This document shows, in pieces, positions 46,373-57,838 of a DNA stretch of 64,000 nucleotides. Source of the stretch: Verticillium longisporum (lineage: Eukaryota; Ascomycota; Sordariomycetes; Glomerellales; Plectosphaerellaceae); assembly GCA_019188255.1 (NCBI GenBank), contig JAETXT010000006.1:1302001-1366000 (forward strand), written 5' to 3'. The notes under the pieces were generated by a model. That model was not told the DNA's origin. It worked only from the letters and a program-made list of their open reading frames with translations, and searched no databases. Position 1 is the first letter of the stretch, and the number at the start of each line of letters is the position of its first letter. The translations under genes were made by a program, and so were the position numbers.

Positions 46373-47220
46373 TTATGTCATTAGGCAGCGATTTTCAAAT
46401 TCGTGGGCGCGAGCCTCCAAATCACTAGGATCGAGCCTTCCTTCTATGCTTTTAGTGTGCACCTTGTTCATGTCAATGGAAGCCTCGACCAAATCGACAG
46501 GCAAAGACATCAAGGCTGTCTCGGCAATCGCTGACAAAGCTCTCTGTGTTACAGAAAAATCTTTTCTGGGAATTTATCAGTACAAGAAGGACTTTGAGCG
46601 CAAGTTACCTGCATTAGAGAATCTACCTTGGCTCCGAACATCAGAACTAGTAGCAGCGATGCCTTCGTAATGGCTGAGTATCTTCTTCCAATGCGGATTC
46701 GCCTCCTTAGTAGTGTCCTTAAGGTTACTGAGTGTTCTGACAAAGGCTGGGCCTGCATGTAGGTGTCAAGCGCATTGCTGGCGTCTCCTCTACCAGTTCT
46801 GCCTTGAAGTGTTCCAGTTTGACGCCTCACTCTCATTACTTTTGTAACATGAGACATTAACTGAGCCAGATGAATGTAGGCGCATCTTTGTAGCAAACTT
46901 GTGTCTGGACTGTTGGTGATAACTTGGTCCACTTCCTTGAAAGCAGTTTCGATGGAGCGATTGCTATGAATAGCATGTTCTGCTGATGGACAAGCTTGGA
47001 TCAGCAACATCCATGAGTTGAACGTGCTACGCCCTTCAGTTTTGAGAACATTTCTGTAATCAGGCCAGGTCAAACTTTCAACATATGCGGTTTTGATATA
47101 TGGGGGTAGTGATTGCACTCCTTCATCGTGGTGACGGAAATATTCGTTATGATTCTCTGGTGATGGGGGATCAAGGCTCATGAGATCATTCCAAGTGGCA
47201 TACAAGCCTTCATCGGCCAT
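46373..47220 (-). CDS. Orphan two-exon protein, 260 residues
   Basis: ATG 47220 (MADEGLYATWNDLMSLDPPSP) to a TAA at 46373. Exon 1 is 47220-46609, intron 46608-46544 (GTAACT...gtaacacag), exon 2 46543-46373, and the frame is intact. The protein looks helical: SLPPYIKTAYVESLTWPDY, FNSWMLLIQACPSAEHAIHS, SLLQRCAYIHLAQLMSHVTKV, RRYSAITKASLLLVLMFGAK, and an amphipathic C-terminal block (LSAIAETALMSLPVDLVEASID). Composition and helical pattern recall the ligand-side regions of fungal Zn2Cys6 regulators, but no zinc cluster is present here, so that is only a guess. The gene lies 160 bp from the minisatellite on the other side of its stop. Confidence 0.55.
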
Positions 47221-47656
47221 CGTGAAAACTGTCGAGCCAAATATAAATGCATCTGAACATTGTAGGGTTCTTATATATCGTGTGCGTCGTTTGAGACGAA
47301 AAGTCAAATCCTAACATCAAAACTGACAGTCTCCACACTGATTGTTGTTGATTCTTGACAACCTGAATTGAGAGATGTTCATTGCTAGAATTTAAAAATC
47401 AACTATGAGAACACCGGATGAAACGCGCTACAAGTCACGCGTAGACGTAGCATACTAGACACAGCGCGTGGTGAAACTGGTCAGCCACGCACGCATACAG
47501 GGACGCCACTGCAGTAGGCCCAGCATGCCTGATGAGTCGATCTCGTAGTCGCGCGGGCCTGGACGATGACGGTCTATCGCCGGAGCGGGGTGTGCAGGCC
47601 AGCGAACGGCGTGCGACGTGCGGCGTGCGATATGCGGGGGCCGCGGCGGGTTGGCC

Positions 47657-47866
47657 ATGGCTATAAAGAAGGCGGCATCAAGCAGGCGGTTCGAAAACCT
47701 GCGCGGCGTCATCACGTACTGGCAGCAAGAACACGAAGACTTGTGCTCGGCGTCCACAGCGTACATCGACGGCCTCCAGGAGGAGATCCGCCTCTTCGTC
47801 GTTTCGCGTCACCTCATGCTGACTGAAGCAGGCGGGCGCATGAACCAGCAGCGCCTACGTCACTGA
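47657..47866 (+). CDS. Small hypothetical protein, 69 residues
   Basis: ATG 47657 in good context (ttggccATGGc) opens MAIKKAASSRRFENLRGVITYW, then a helical EDLCSASTAYIDGLQEEIRLF to a TGA. Plausible but unsupported by any known relative. Confidence 0.3.
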   Translation: MAIKKAASSRRFENLRGVITYWQQEHEDLCSASTAYIDGLQEEIRLFVVSRHLMLTEAGGRMNQQRLRH

Positions 47867-49638
47867 AGGCAATGTGTGTTTTTCCATGTGAGACATGAGG
47901 GTTGTGCCTGGATTGGTAGATTGCTAATGGATCTATCATTGCAAATAGACTGCCCACTCCTGTGTCACGGCTAGTATTGAATTACGCCCCCGCTCTAGTT
48001 GCTGCAACCATTGCTGGTAGCTTAGGCATCAGTCGAGCGGGATCTCTGGCTCGCCGTTGGCTACCAGCAAAATGGCCTATCACTAGCCGGCAGACGTTGG
48101 CGCAAATCTAGACACGCGCCCACCTACCAGAAGCCCCGGCACTGTTCGGCCGGGGCTACCAGCAGGCAAGCGCCGTCCTCAGGCTCCTGACAACGCGGCG
48201 CCTGCACCGACCTAGCCCGCTTGCTTGCCACAGAAATGTACGCCAAGCTGGCGCTCCTGAGAGGCGAACATAGGTCCTCCCAGCTCCAGTCCTTTCGCTT
48301 GCTATTTGTGGCGAACATGTGTTTCTACGATCAAACGTCTGGACGTGCCGCCACTGGCACTGGCGGCAGCGTCTCCGTAGGCACAACGCCAACGCCGAGC
48401 TTGCCGTCTCAAATTGATGCTGACCGCACGACTATCGCTCCTCCGGGTCATCGGCGATTATGTGCTGGGCACGTTGGTAAGCGACGGTGAAACGCTGCAG
48501 TCGAGGACCGACCGACCGACGACCAACGCGCCAATCCCAGGTCGAGCCTGACTCCACCTGGCCTCCACCTCCTCTGCAGCCAAGACAGTCTATTGTCCTG
48601 GCGTCACTTAGCGTGCCATGTCCTCGGGAATCGGACGGGCTAGGCACGAACAGGCATGAAAGTCAGGCACAACCGGGCAAAGCCAGGCACAGGCAAAGCC
48701 AGGCGCACAGGCAAAGCCAGGCACACAGGCAAAGCAGGCACACAGGCAAAGCCAGGAACTACCAGGCACGAGCTTGCTGAGCCATCCTTCAGCTGACGAT
48801 AATACACGGCAACGTCATGACATGGAAAACAGGTCCGGAGAAGTATTGAAACTATCTGACACTAACGCACAGCGCATCACACCCACCCTCGCGCAACGCC
48901 AACAGCCAATCACTCCTGCGAGGTCATGGATAGAGGCGTCAGCATGCCACTGTCCAGTGCCTCCAGCGTGGACGGTGCCACCATCGGCTCCTCCGTCGAT
49001 GGAATGTCCTATTGCCGCATAAGCTTCGCTCGCCTGACCTGCGCCATTGTGCCACAACACGTACTCGACGATCGACGTTTGCGTCGGCCAGTCTCTTCAC
49101 CAGTGTGTCCAGCCGATGCAGCGTCTGCAGGATGGCCATCAACGGGTCACGATGGGCATGTGGCCCGGGTGGGAAGAACTGCGAGGTTCCGCCCCCGGAG
49201 TATTGTCTCCGCATCCCTCAAGTCTCTCAAGACGAAGAAGTTGGAAGCCAGGCGGACAGATACAGCGAGGGTCTCGCGTGCCGTTGGACGGCCGGAGCGA
49301 CGGCAGATGAGCCATGTGGAAGGGAAGGCGAGGAGGGGGAAGAGGAGGAGGGCGAGGAAGAAGAGAGGAGAGGAAGATGGGCAGGAGAGGACGGCGAAGT
49401 GGGCGAGGAAGATGGGCAGCAGAGGACGGCGAGGAGGAGAGGACGGCAGGAAGCAAAAGACAGTGATACGATCAAGCGGGAGATAGCTGCGTAGGACGCC
49501 AGATGCAGTCACAACGCTGCAGCCGCCAGGACAGAAAGCCGACCACGCCGGGTCGACAACTTATATAGTTTGAGGACGGTTCAATGGCAGTTTGATGACA
49601 GTGGCCTGCCGCCACAGATACCAGGTCCAGCGTCGCAC
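47867..49638. other. GC-rich stretch without a supportable gene
   Basis: Frames are open on both strands because stops are rare in this composition. 49320-49460 is a purine-rich tract (gaggaggggaagagg type) that gives low-complexity translations. An 18-bp imperfect repeat lies at 48651-48770. Confidence 0.35.
48651..48770 (+). repeat. Imperfect ~18-bp tandem repeat (aggcacacaggcaaagcc)
   Basis: Five or six degenerate head-to-tail units containing aggca and caaagcc, with variable length of 16-20 bp. Confidence 0.8.
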
Positions 49639-50660
49639 TCACGCCGTCGACACAACCGTGGCGACCACAGTCAGCCCCGGCGATGGCACGACCTTGGACG
49701 CCATGCTGACCTGGAAGAGCGACGACGACTCGTCCGCCGCCGGGGGCACGCTCGCTTGCGCGCCGGGCGTGGTCTGTCCGTCCAGGGGCACACCAGCCGA
49801 TGTCGTCGGTGCGCCCGCCGACGCTTGCCCCGTTCTGGTCGACGTGTGGCTCGTGGTTGGTGATGCCTGCAACCCTGTGGAGGACGTCGCCGACGCCAGC
49901 GATCCCGACCCCGACAGCATCGCCCCCGTTGGTGGCGCGCCGTCTGACTCGAGCGCCGATCCTTCCGTGCTCGTCGTGGTCCTTGCGCTGCTTGAGCCGG
50001 GTGTGCTGCCTGAGCCTGGCGCGCTGCCTGAGCCGGGTGCGCTGCTCGACGCGACGCGAAAGTCGGTCGTCGTCTGCGTCACCAGCGTCGGCACCGTCGA
50101 GACAAACGTCGTCGACGACCGCACGATCGTCGCCAGCGTGCTCCGCGTCACCACCGACTCCGACACGCACCCGATCCGGCCGACATTCGCCAGTGGCAGG
50201 TTGGGGTCGCCGCGGCCTCCGGTGATCGTGGCGTGAGAGCACGTTGGCGGTAATCCCGCGCATTGCCTAGAAACGCGTTAGCGCGAATGTCTGTCTCGTC
50301 GCTCGTCGCTCGTCGCCCATCGCTCGTCACTCGTCGCCCGTCGCCCGTCTCGTCCGTCTCGTCCGTCCGGCGCGATCGCCCAGGCGTGACCAGGTGGGCA
50401 TGCAGGTGCGCCATCCTACCATGTAATGTGTGCATCGCCGCTGGGCGCCCCCGTCGGCACCACGAAGCTGGCGACCCTGCGACCTGAGCAGGGTATGGCC
50501 TCGAAGGCATAGCTGACGGGGAGGAAGTCTGGATTGTCGAATTGGAGGGTGGCCCCGCACCGTCGATCCAGCGCGTCCTCCACACTAGAAGCCGCGGTTA
50601 GCAACAGAGCAACAGACCATGCCACCCACACCACGACCACGCCCTACGGGCGAGCAGCAT
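49639..50660 (-). CDS. Ser/Thr-rich probable secreted or surface protein
   Basis: ATG 50660 followed, after adding one base in the CCC at 50642-50644, by a convincing signal peptide (VVVVWVAWSVALLLTAASS). As written, the ATG frame stops early and the signal frame lacks an ATG. The mature start has a short cysteine-bearing domain (DRRCGATLQFDNPDFLPVSY, AIPCSGRRVASFVV), an intron at 50419-50267 (GTAGGA, cgctaac, TTTCTAG), then QCAGLPPTCSHATITGG, VGRIGCVSES, and a long Ser/Thr/Ala/Pro-rich stalk with APGSGS-type repeats (residues about 150-290), the usual substrate of O-mannosylation. The end SPGLTVVATVVSTA is mildly hydrophobic and could be a weak GPI-type tail, but there is no clear omega site. 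Function unknown; the layout fits a cell-wall or secreted protein. Confidence 0.6.
50289..50371. repeat. Short tandem repeat (cgtcgct type, 7 bp) inside an intron
   Basis: Repeats of ctcgtcg/cccgtcg with drift to ctcgtccgt fill most of the 153-nt intron of the secreted-protein gene. Confidence 0.8.
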
Positions 50661-51431
50661 TGCGCCAACGGCCACACCAACAGCATCACTCGCTGCGAGC
50701 CGCATCACACCCGGCAACGCTCCACGCGAACGGACCAACGTACTCGGCAGACACCACCGACCGACCGGCCTCGAGGGCGACGACAGGACTTGACATGCAG
50801 ATGCAGGGGCCGTCGTGCAGGGCCAGCACGCCGGCGTGCACGAGAGGGAAAAGGAGGAGGAACTTCATCGTCTTGGTGGCTGTGGGGGGCGTCGGTCTTG
50901 GACACTGGGTTATCACGCTGCCTTGCGCGTTATGACCGGTTATGAGAAGTGGGAGCATGTCGTGCGCCGCCACGACAGGCGACGGTCGCCCTGCGAGCTA
51001 AATAGCGAGGGCAACAGGCGGCCGTCCCATGTTGCATGTTCGTTGTCGGTCATAAGCCAGAGTTGATCATGGGCGAGGCATGTCCCACCATGGATCCGGG
51101 ACGCAGGCTGCCAATAGCCGGACGTCAATTGCTGGACGTCGGTTGTCAGATGGCAATTGTCAGACGTCAAAGGTGAAATCGCGCACCTCAGCGGATGCGC
51201 CAGGTACGGGGTCCTCTGCACCCGATAAGCGCCAGTTGGGTCGGACATGCATTCCCACTACACGCCATTCCCGCCAGACACACACCAACCCCACCAAACA
51301 CCACAAGACGACGCCTCTCCAAGGCCTGCGTTCTATGACCCCAGCAGGTCGTATAAGACGAAGACATCCATGGTGGCCAGACGTTACGCCGTATGTCTCT
51401 CCACCAAACTACGTTGCTAGATCACCGTCAA
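50661..51431. other. Intergenic between divergent genes
   Basis: Probable shared promoter region of the minus-strand gene starting at 50660 and the plus-strand gene starting at 51432. Open frames here are compositional. Confidence 0.3.
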
Positions 51432-52186
51432 ATGCCAGAGACACCCCCGCTTGACATTCGTATCATGTCCCAGACGAACCACTGGCCGGAGTACATGCAT
51501 CTCGAAGAGGCCGTCCATCGCGAAGACGATCTTTTTCGGCCACTCCTCACTGAATCCATCAATCTGTGCTCTGTCCCGTCTACCTACTCGCATGATCAGG
51601 ACGATGTGCTCCTCGATATGGACCCAGACACAGCCGCCCTGTTCCAGTCCGCTCCTGTCGACCTGCCCGACCTGGACTTCAGCCTGCCAACATGTCCGTC
51701 CACCCCGGTCAACGTCGTTCCTCCTCCACCGCCCTCCGTGCCGGCTGCCATGGGGACCAGCGGTGGCGCATGCCCCGGTGTGGGGCCCACCGAAGGTGTG
51801 TTGCGACTGCGACTGACAGTCATCCCTGCCTTCGTCCCCTGCTCGCCCAGCTAACCTGATTTAACTCTAGTCAAGCATGGGCAGATGGCAAAGCATGGGT
51901 GGACTTCGACACGCGGCTGGCCCGCATGGAGGCTACCATGATCGAGACGGCGTCGGCTGTGGCCCGCATGGAGGCCACCATGAATGAGACGGCCTCGACT
52001 TTCCAGAGCCTGTTGCCTCGTGCCTACGGCGCAATGCAGAACCTGATCGACATTACCATTTTGTTTGACGAGAACATGGAGAAGCTGAAGCAGTCCTTGG
52101 GCTTGTTCACGCGAGGCATTGTCGAGCATTTCTTTGGGGACGCGACCTTGACTGACGCGGAGACGTTCGCTTCATGTGATCCCTAG
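51432..52186 (+). CDS. Hypothetical protein with C-terminal coiled coil
   Basis: ATG 51432 (MPETPPLDIRIMSQTNHWPEYM) reads an acidic region (HDQDDVLLDMDPDTAALF) and a proline run (VVPPPPPSVPAAMG). An intron at 51796-51870 (GTGTGT, agctaacc, aactctag) leads to AWADGKAWVDFDTRLARMEATM, a heptad-like duplicated segment (ARMEATMIETASAV / ARMEATMNETASTF), then YGAMQNLIDITILFDENMEKL and an acidic end at 52186. The two exons are out of phase by one base, consistent with the homopolymer gaps seen elsewhere. Possible nuclear or scaffold role from composition only. Confidence 0.45.
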
Positions 52187-52391
52187 CCCTTGCAGCCAGG
52201 ACGGCCAGGACACGGGAGGCCGTCTCAGGGAGGGGCTGCGGATAGACCAACGGGTGGGTTGAGGCGTTGCTAGCCAGGCTGGGTAGGCCACCTAAGTTGA
52301 TATTGAGCTTCTCGCATTGAACCCCCACAATCGTGATGGGCGCTCCATGATTGGTCTGTGATTCGAACGGTGATGAACTTGTGATGAGCCA

Positions 52392-53128
52392 ATGGCCAGC
52401 GATCTGCCATTGTGTCACCCTGTGGCCCCCAACGCACTCGTTGGTGCGAACACGGACAGGGTGGGCACAACGGCGGACGACGTCCTCGTAGTCCTTGCCG
52501 GCTGTTGGACGCTTGAGCTCCCCGAGCCTTTGACACACGACGTCAGGGTCAACTGTCCTCCCACTTCAATGTCTGTCCTTTCGGCGCACTCACGCGATGC
52601 TCGCGAAAACGCTGTTGTTTGTCTTGACTTTGGTCCTCTCATGCTTAGTTCGCGTCATCCAGAAGAGCAGGCCGGAGTGGATTGCTATCGTGCTTCTTGC
52701 ATTCATGACTCTCACACCCGTCGCCATCATCGCTATCCACTGCTACCGATGTCCGTACGTCATCTTTGCCGTACGATATTTCACTAACGTCTTGTCAGCA
52801 AGCACCGTACTGCCAGCCGGACGCGATCTTTACTTCACGCGATGAATACACACGATCAAAGGACAACTTCAATGCGCTGTGTAGGTATTGCATTCCTCCT
52901 GGGGTGCCATGCTGCGACGCAGCGATCAATCTACCCGCATGTCACTCTACACTTCACTACTTCATCCGTACATCAAGCGTCCAAACGGACCGGCCGATTC
53001 GTCGCCATACCAGCCTTTCGGATCACGATATTCATTCAGTCATAACGGCCCCGTCGTCGCGACGCAGGCGCATGGGCAGAGTACCGCGACGAGGAAGTAT
53101 AGCTATCGCGTCGGCTGGACCGACGTGA
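52392..53128 (+). CDS. Hypothetical protein, ambiguous frame
   Basis: A strong intron at 52755-52798 (gtacgt, cactaac, cttgtcag) marks a real transcript. Two readings are possible. The longer starts at ATG 52392, ends exon 1 at LLPMS and continues in frame with QAPYCQPDAIFTSRDEY and a Cys-rich patch (CRYCIPPGVPCC). The other starts at ATG 52597 and gives a small membrane protein (MLAKTLLFVLTLVLSCL, WIAIVLLAFMTLTPVAIIAI) continuing as MNTHDQRTTSM. The hydrophobic reading looks more protein-like in exon 1, the cysteine reading in exon 2; an indel could reconcile them. Confidence 0.35.
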
Positions 53129-53332
53129 CCGCGGTTCTTCATATGGTCTGTTGTGGTCCAGCAGCATACTCTTGTCTTTGTCCAGACTAGCGTGCATCAG
53201 CCGCTGTTGTAACCAGCTTGTCAATGTACTCACAACTTTGCCATTGCATAGGCAACAGCGAGCGCAACCGTCATCTTTCCAAGGGCCATGATGTGTTGAG
53301 TCCACGTATCTAGTCGTGATGCACGCCTTTCT

Positions 53333-53372
53333 TGCGTAAGCGTAAGCGTAGGCGTAAGCGGAAGCGTAGGCT
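53333..53372 (+). repeat. Hexamer repeat (gcgtaa)n, imperfect
   Basis: Six to seven units of gcgtaa/gcgtag/gcggaa. Not telomere-like. Confidence 0.8.
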
Positions 53373-54086
53373 ACTTGTCTGTTGGCGCGAATGTGTTGGC
53401 GCATGAAGTGCTTTGGGAATAATGGCGGATGCGCTTATATGTCAACGTCGCGAGGCAGACACCAGCCTTCTTAATGCAACATCAGGCGTAGCCAAGGGAT
53501 CGGCGCTTCGTAGTCGCAAGCCACTCGAAGATCTGTATTGAAAGTTGGCCGCTTGATGTGGGTTTTGGTCAGCCAGGTCGCTTTTGTGGGGCGAAATGCA
53601 ATGTCACTCTTCAAACTTCATATTGACGATCCTGTCGCGGCATGCGTCCACGCCTGATCTGGGGTCTTTCTCTCACGACGACATATTCATCGCAGCCCAT
53701 TTATACCCATGTCATCTTCGATAAAGTACAGCTAAGAGCGTATTCGGCGTCTACACACACACACACACACAAGTTTATTACGCCTGGTGGCCTAGAGCCA
53801 ATAAGGCACTATTCGCTATTGTACATGGTCGCTTCCTGTAGTCTGTCCGAAACTCCCAAGCCCATAAGGGGTCGTCTTTCCGCTCTTGCTTTCTCGTCTT
53901 CTGTCTTTCCGCCGGTTTCTCATGGGGTTTAGATTGTATTGGCAAGCTGCTTGAAGGCTATTCTTCAAGTGTTCAGAGTCCTATCTACGGCGACTGAAGC
54001 GGCGCCTGCTGTTATTGACACGAGGTGTGGGTGTTAGGTTCGATTAGTAGGGAAGGGGGGTTTGCCGTGATAGGTCTCATCAAGGA

Positions 54087-57000
54087 TCACACATTCTCTA
54101 GCCGGCCCGTGGCCTTCGCAAAGCGTATCGTAGCTCGGACTGCTTTCATGTTTGGCTTCCAGTCATCACCATCTGATGTTGTCTTTCCTCCCAGGTGGAA
54201 AGAAACGTTGTCTCTTTGTGCGCCAGGGCACATGAGTGTCTCGGCGCGTTGTGTTGCCCACCGTGTGCATCGAAGGAGGAAGTGCTCTACCGTCTCTCTC
54301 GCGTGTCCGCATGCGCATTGGGCTGACGCTACTGCCTTGATTCGGAAAAGTGACGCGTTGAGCCTCGCCATGCCTGTCCTGAGCTGGGCCAGCATGCTCG
54401 CTTCTATCCAGGAAAGGTTGTTGTATAGTTCTCGAGTGTGCTTGCCAGGAAGAGCTATATCTATTTCCTTCGAGAGTTTTCCAACCTTGTCCGGTAGTCG
54501 TCTCTCTACACGTAGTTTGCGTCTTGCAGCATTGAGGGTGGTGGACCGCATCTTCGGGAACTGCTTTTCTGGTGAGGCGCCCTCTCGGCTGGCCTTGCGT
54601 GCTTCTCCTTTCGCTCTCTTCAGGAGGTCGTCCTCGAGATGACTAGGCAGCCAAACGGCTGCGATGGTGTTTCCGGTCTCTCGAAGTCGAGTGACCGCTT
54701 CGTAGATGCAGCGAACGTACTCTTGTCCAGATTGTTGACGGGGTTTCGAAGTGTCAGCACCGCGGCTTTGTTACTTGTCAGTAACGTTACCCTCTGGCCC
54801 CTTAGCTGTGGCAGAAACCGCAGCGCGTACGCCGCCGCCACGAGTTCTCCGGAAAACGGGTTCTGATCGGTCCTCATGCCGTGGGTGAAAGAAAAGGTCT
54901 CGGGCACCGTTCCTGGTCCCTCGATGACTCCGCCGACCCCGACCAGCTCGTTTCGTGCCGAGCTGCTGACGGCGATGCGCACCATCGCGTCCTGGTCGAC
55001 ACGCGTCGATGTTGAGTCGTCATTCCATTCGGCAATGGTCTGCATTCTTTCCATCCACGGCGGAAGTGTGAATGGGTTGATGGTTTCCAGGTTCTCCATT
55101 GGAATCTCGTTGAGCGCAGTTGCCAGTTGGAAAAATGGTGAGCGGTGGAAACGCCTGAACTTCCGCATGCGAGCAGTCAGTTTTCGAAGCGGGTTGGTCT
55201 CGGGCAGTGCGTGGAGATCCGTCCAAAGCTTGATAGCCCTTCTCGTGAATCGCTCTGGTGCACTGGCGATGTGAGCCTCCGCTTCTGCTACGCTCGTGGC
55301 TATCGTGATGAACGCTCCAATGATTGCCTGCGCTCCGACCTTTTGGACGCGATTGATTGCTGCCGCCGTCCGATCTTTGCATCGGTGCCTCCAGACGTTG
55401 GAGGCATAATCCACCACCGGAGCCACGGTGGCCGTGAATAGCTGCCGTGCTGTCGCCGGGGTCAATCCTCTCAGTCGTTTCAGCTCCATAGCAGCCTCCA
55501 ATCCCTTGGTCGCCACTCTTGCAATGTGTTCCCTATACCTGAGTCCAATGTCCATGATCACGCCGAGGATCTTGACATGCTGTTTGGGTTCGACTGTTTG
55601 CCCTTTGATAGTGAAGGGTTCCGAATCGGACCTTTTGGCCCATCGGGTGAAGTGGATGACCGCAGTCTTGTCCGCTTCGAAAGTTGCACCGCTTCTCCGC
55701 TCCCAGTCCAATGCCTTTTCGATGATTGCCTCAATTCCTTTACGGTTGTCTTGCGTGGTTGGGCCAGCGACCCAGGCTGTAAAGTCGTCGACGAAGGCTA
55801 TAGCTCCCCCATAGCAGTTGATCTTCTGTTGTACAAGGTCTGCGTTGAAGAACAGAAACAAGATGGGTGACAGTGGTGATCCTTGCGGTAGTCCGGCCTG
55901 CGGCAGGGTCCGGACCTCTGATGCTTGGCCGTTGACCTGAATTGTCGCCGTCCGATCTGAGCAGAATGCCTCTACCCAACGGAGCAACTCTCCTGGGAGG
56001 CCCCTCGCTCTCATTCTCTGAATAAGTCTCTCTTTACACACTCCATTGTACGCTCCCTTCACATCGAAGCTCACGAGGCTGACCACCCAACGATTTCTCC
56101 ATGCTGCGTAGATTTGTTCTTGCAGCAGCACTAACGCTTGTTCTGCTGACCTCTGTTTGCGGGCCCCGAAGTGGTTCGTAGGCAACAACCCGTGCGTTTC
56201 GACTGCATGGGATATCCTCTCCGCAACAACCGACTCGAGAACCTTGCCGAGCGTGGCGAGGAGCGAGATGGGCCTCCAAGCCTTGGCGATGGTGTAGTCT
56301 GCTTTGCCGGGCTTTTTGAGCGGGATGATCTTGGCGTGCCTCCATTGGTCGGGGAGTACTCCTTCCTCTAGTGATGCGCGGAAAATCGCCAGGACCCTGT
56401 GCTTGACGGCTGGCCAAATCTGTTTCCAGACCATCGCTGGCAACCCGTCCTCACCAGGTGCTTTCCACGATTTCGTCGCGAAAAGACGGCGTTCGACTTC
56501 TTCCATCGTGATGTTGGGCATGTTAACAGCTGATTCGCGTTGAGGTCTCTCCCCTTCCTCTTCGATATGCTCCGGTAGGGACGGGAAGAAAGTGGTAAGC
56601 AGTTCAACCGCTTGCTCTTTGCTGTTGGTCGTCCGTGTGCCATCAGCCTTCACAAGTTGTGGCACCTTGCCGAACGCCGCATCGTCGCCAGACTTCAGAT
56701 ACTTGGCGGCCTTCCAGATGTTGTCGTTGTTGGCCAGGAAGTCATTCCAATGGGTTTTCTTCTGTTGTCGAATGGCATCATGGTATTGTTTCGCTGCTCC
56801 CTTGGCCGTGTTCTCCAGTGCTTCATCGTTCCGTCCTGCCCGTCTTGCTGCCCTCGCCCGGTTTCTCCAATGTGTGTGGATGTGGCGGAGCTGCGTAAGA
56901 TCCGCCGTCCACCACCGCTTCGCGTATGGCGATGGTTTGGCTTTCGGTGTCAAGGCCTGTACTGCTCCCAGCACCACTGACATGAGTCTGTCCGTCTTCT

Positions 57001-57838
57001 CTTGGACCGTGCCTTCCATCGGGACTGTCTCGAGTGCCGTGGAGATTCGGGTGTTGATTTCCTTCCATGGCGCGTTTTTGAATAGAGGTCGGTCTTGGGC
57101 TTTCGGGGTCGGAACTGATACGTCAAGGATCGTTTCGATGGTGCGGTGGTCCGACCCGTGCTCTGTCCCGTGCGTCGTACACTTGATCATGGACGCAGCT
57201 AGGTCCTCTGACACCAGCACAAGGTCGATTGTCGATTCGTGGTCTCCGCCTTGCCATGTCTTCGTGCCCCGTGGGAGCATGCTGCAGAGGGAGAGCTCGT
57301 TCATTAGGTCGATGATGTTATCGGCTTCACCCTGTCGTACCGGAGACACGTCGTCTCCTCCCCATAGTTGATCGTGGCGGTTGAAGTCGCCCGCAATGAC
57401 CACGTCCACCACCTCTCCTGCGGCTCTCCTAGCATCCGCGACCGCACTACGTATGGTGTTACACGCTTCCTGTAATGCCTGGGTGTCCATCCCCTGCACG
57501 TACACGGACACCACCAGTACCAGTCTCTCTGGGAGCCTCAACAGTGCTGCTGTCATGTCCGGAGACTCTATCAACACCTGTTCCGCCCCCAAATCCTTCC
57601 TTATCCAAAGCATGCTTCGGATCGCCCATCGTCCTTCCCCAGTCGTTGGTGGGACCATCTTTGTCCATCCGTGATGTCCCATCGGAGTCGTCAATAACCG
57701 TCCCTTGATCATCCGTGCTTGTGGTTCCTGAATGACCAGCACCGCTGCGTCCTGAATGTCCTCGTCGTTCATGAGGCTCTCGTGAACCTCGCCGCGTTTT
57801 CGCACATTGAGTTGGATTATCCGGAGCGTGCTACTCAT
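54087..57838 (-). CDS. LINE ORF2 polyprotein (endonuclease, reverse transcriptase, RNase H-like)
   Basis: ATG 57838 ([19 protein letters not shown]). Residues 1-230 form an APE-type endonuclease with catalytic landmarks [23 protein letters not shown] and GSDHRTIE. Residues about 470-760 form the reverse transcriptase: [50 protein letters not shown] and AFVDDF, where the usual xADD box is FVDD. Residues about 950-1050 align with RNase H, but the acidic positions look altered (RIAVSSSA where TDGS is usual, TSNKAAV where SDSxAA is usual), although [10 protein letters not shown] keeps the Glu. A one-base gap in a C run (54740-54743; copy B has one more) shifts the frame, and the C terminus follows at 54551-54087 with [17 protein letters not shown]. 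Protein needed in cis for target-primed reverse transcription. Confidence 0.93.

Noticed and set aside
49139..50263. Several long open frames on both strands around 49-50 kb
   Set aside because: GC-rich composition removes stops; only the minus-strand frame with signal peptide, intron and Ser/Thr stalk makes biological sense.
53333..53372. Hexamer repeat as possible internal telomeric sequence
   Set aside because: The unit gcgtaa is not the fungal telomere repeat TTAGGG or a close variant.
54639..57390. Plus-strand frames of 100-260 codons over LINE copy E
   Set aside because: They are antisense shadows of ORF2.
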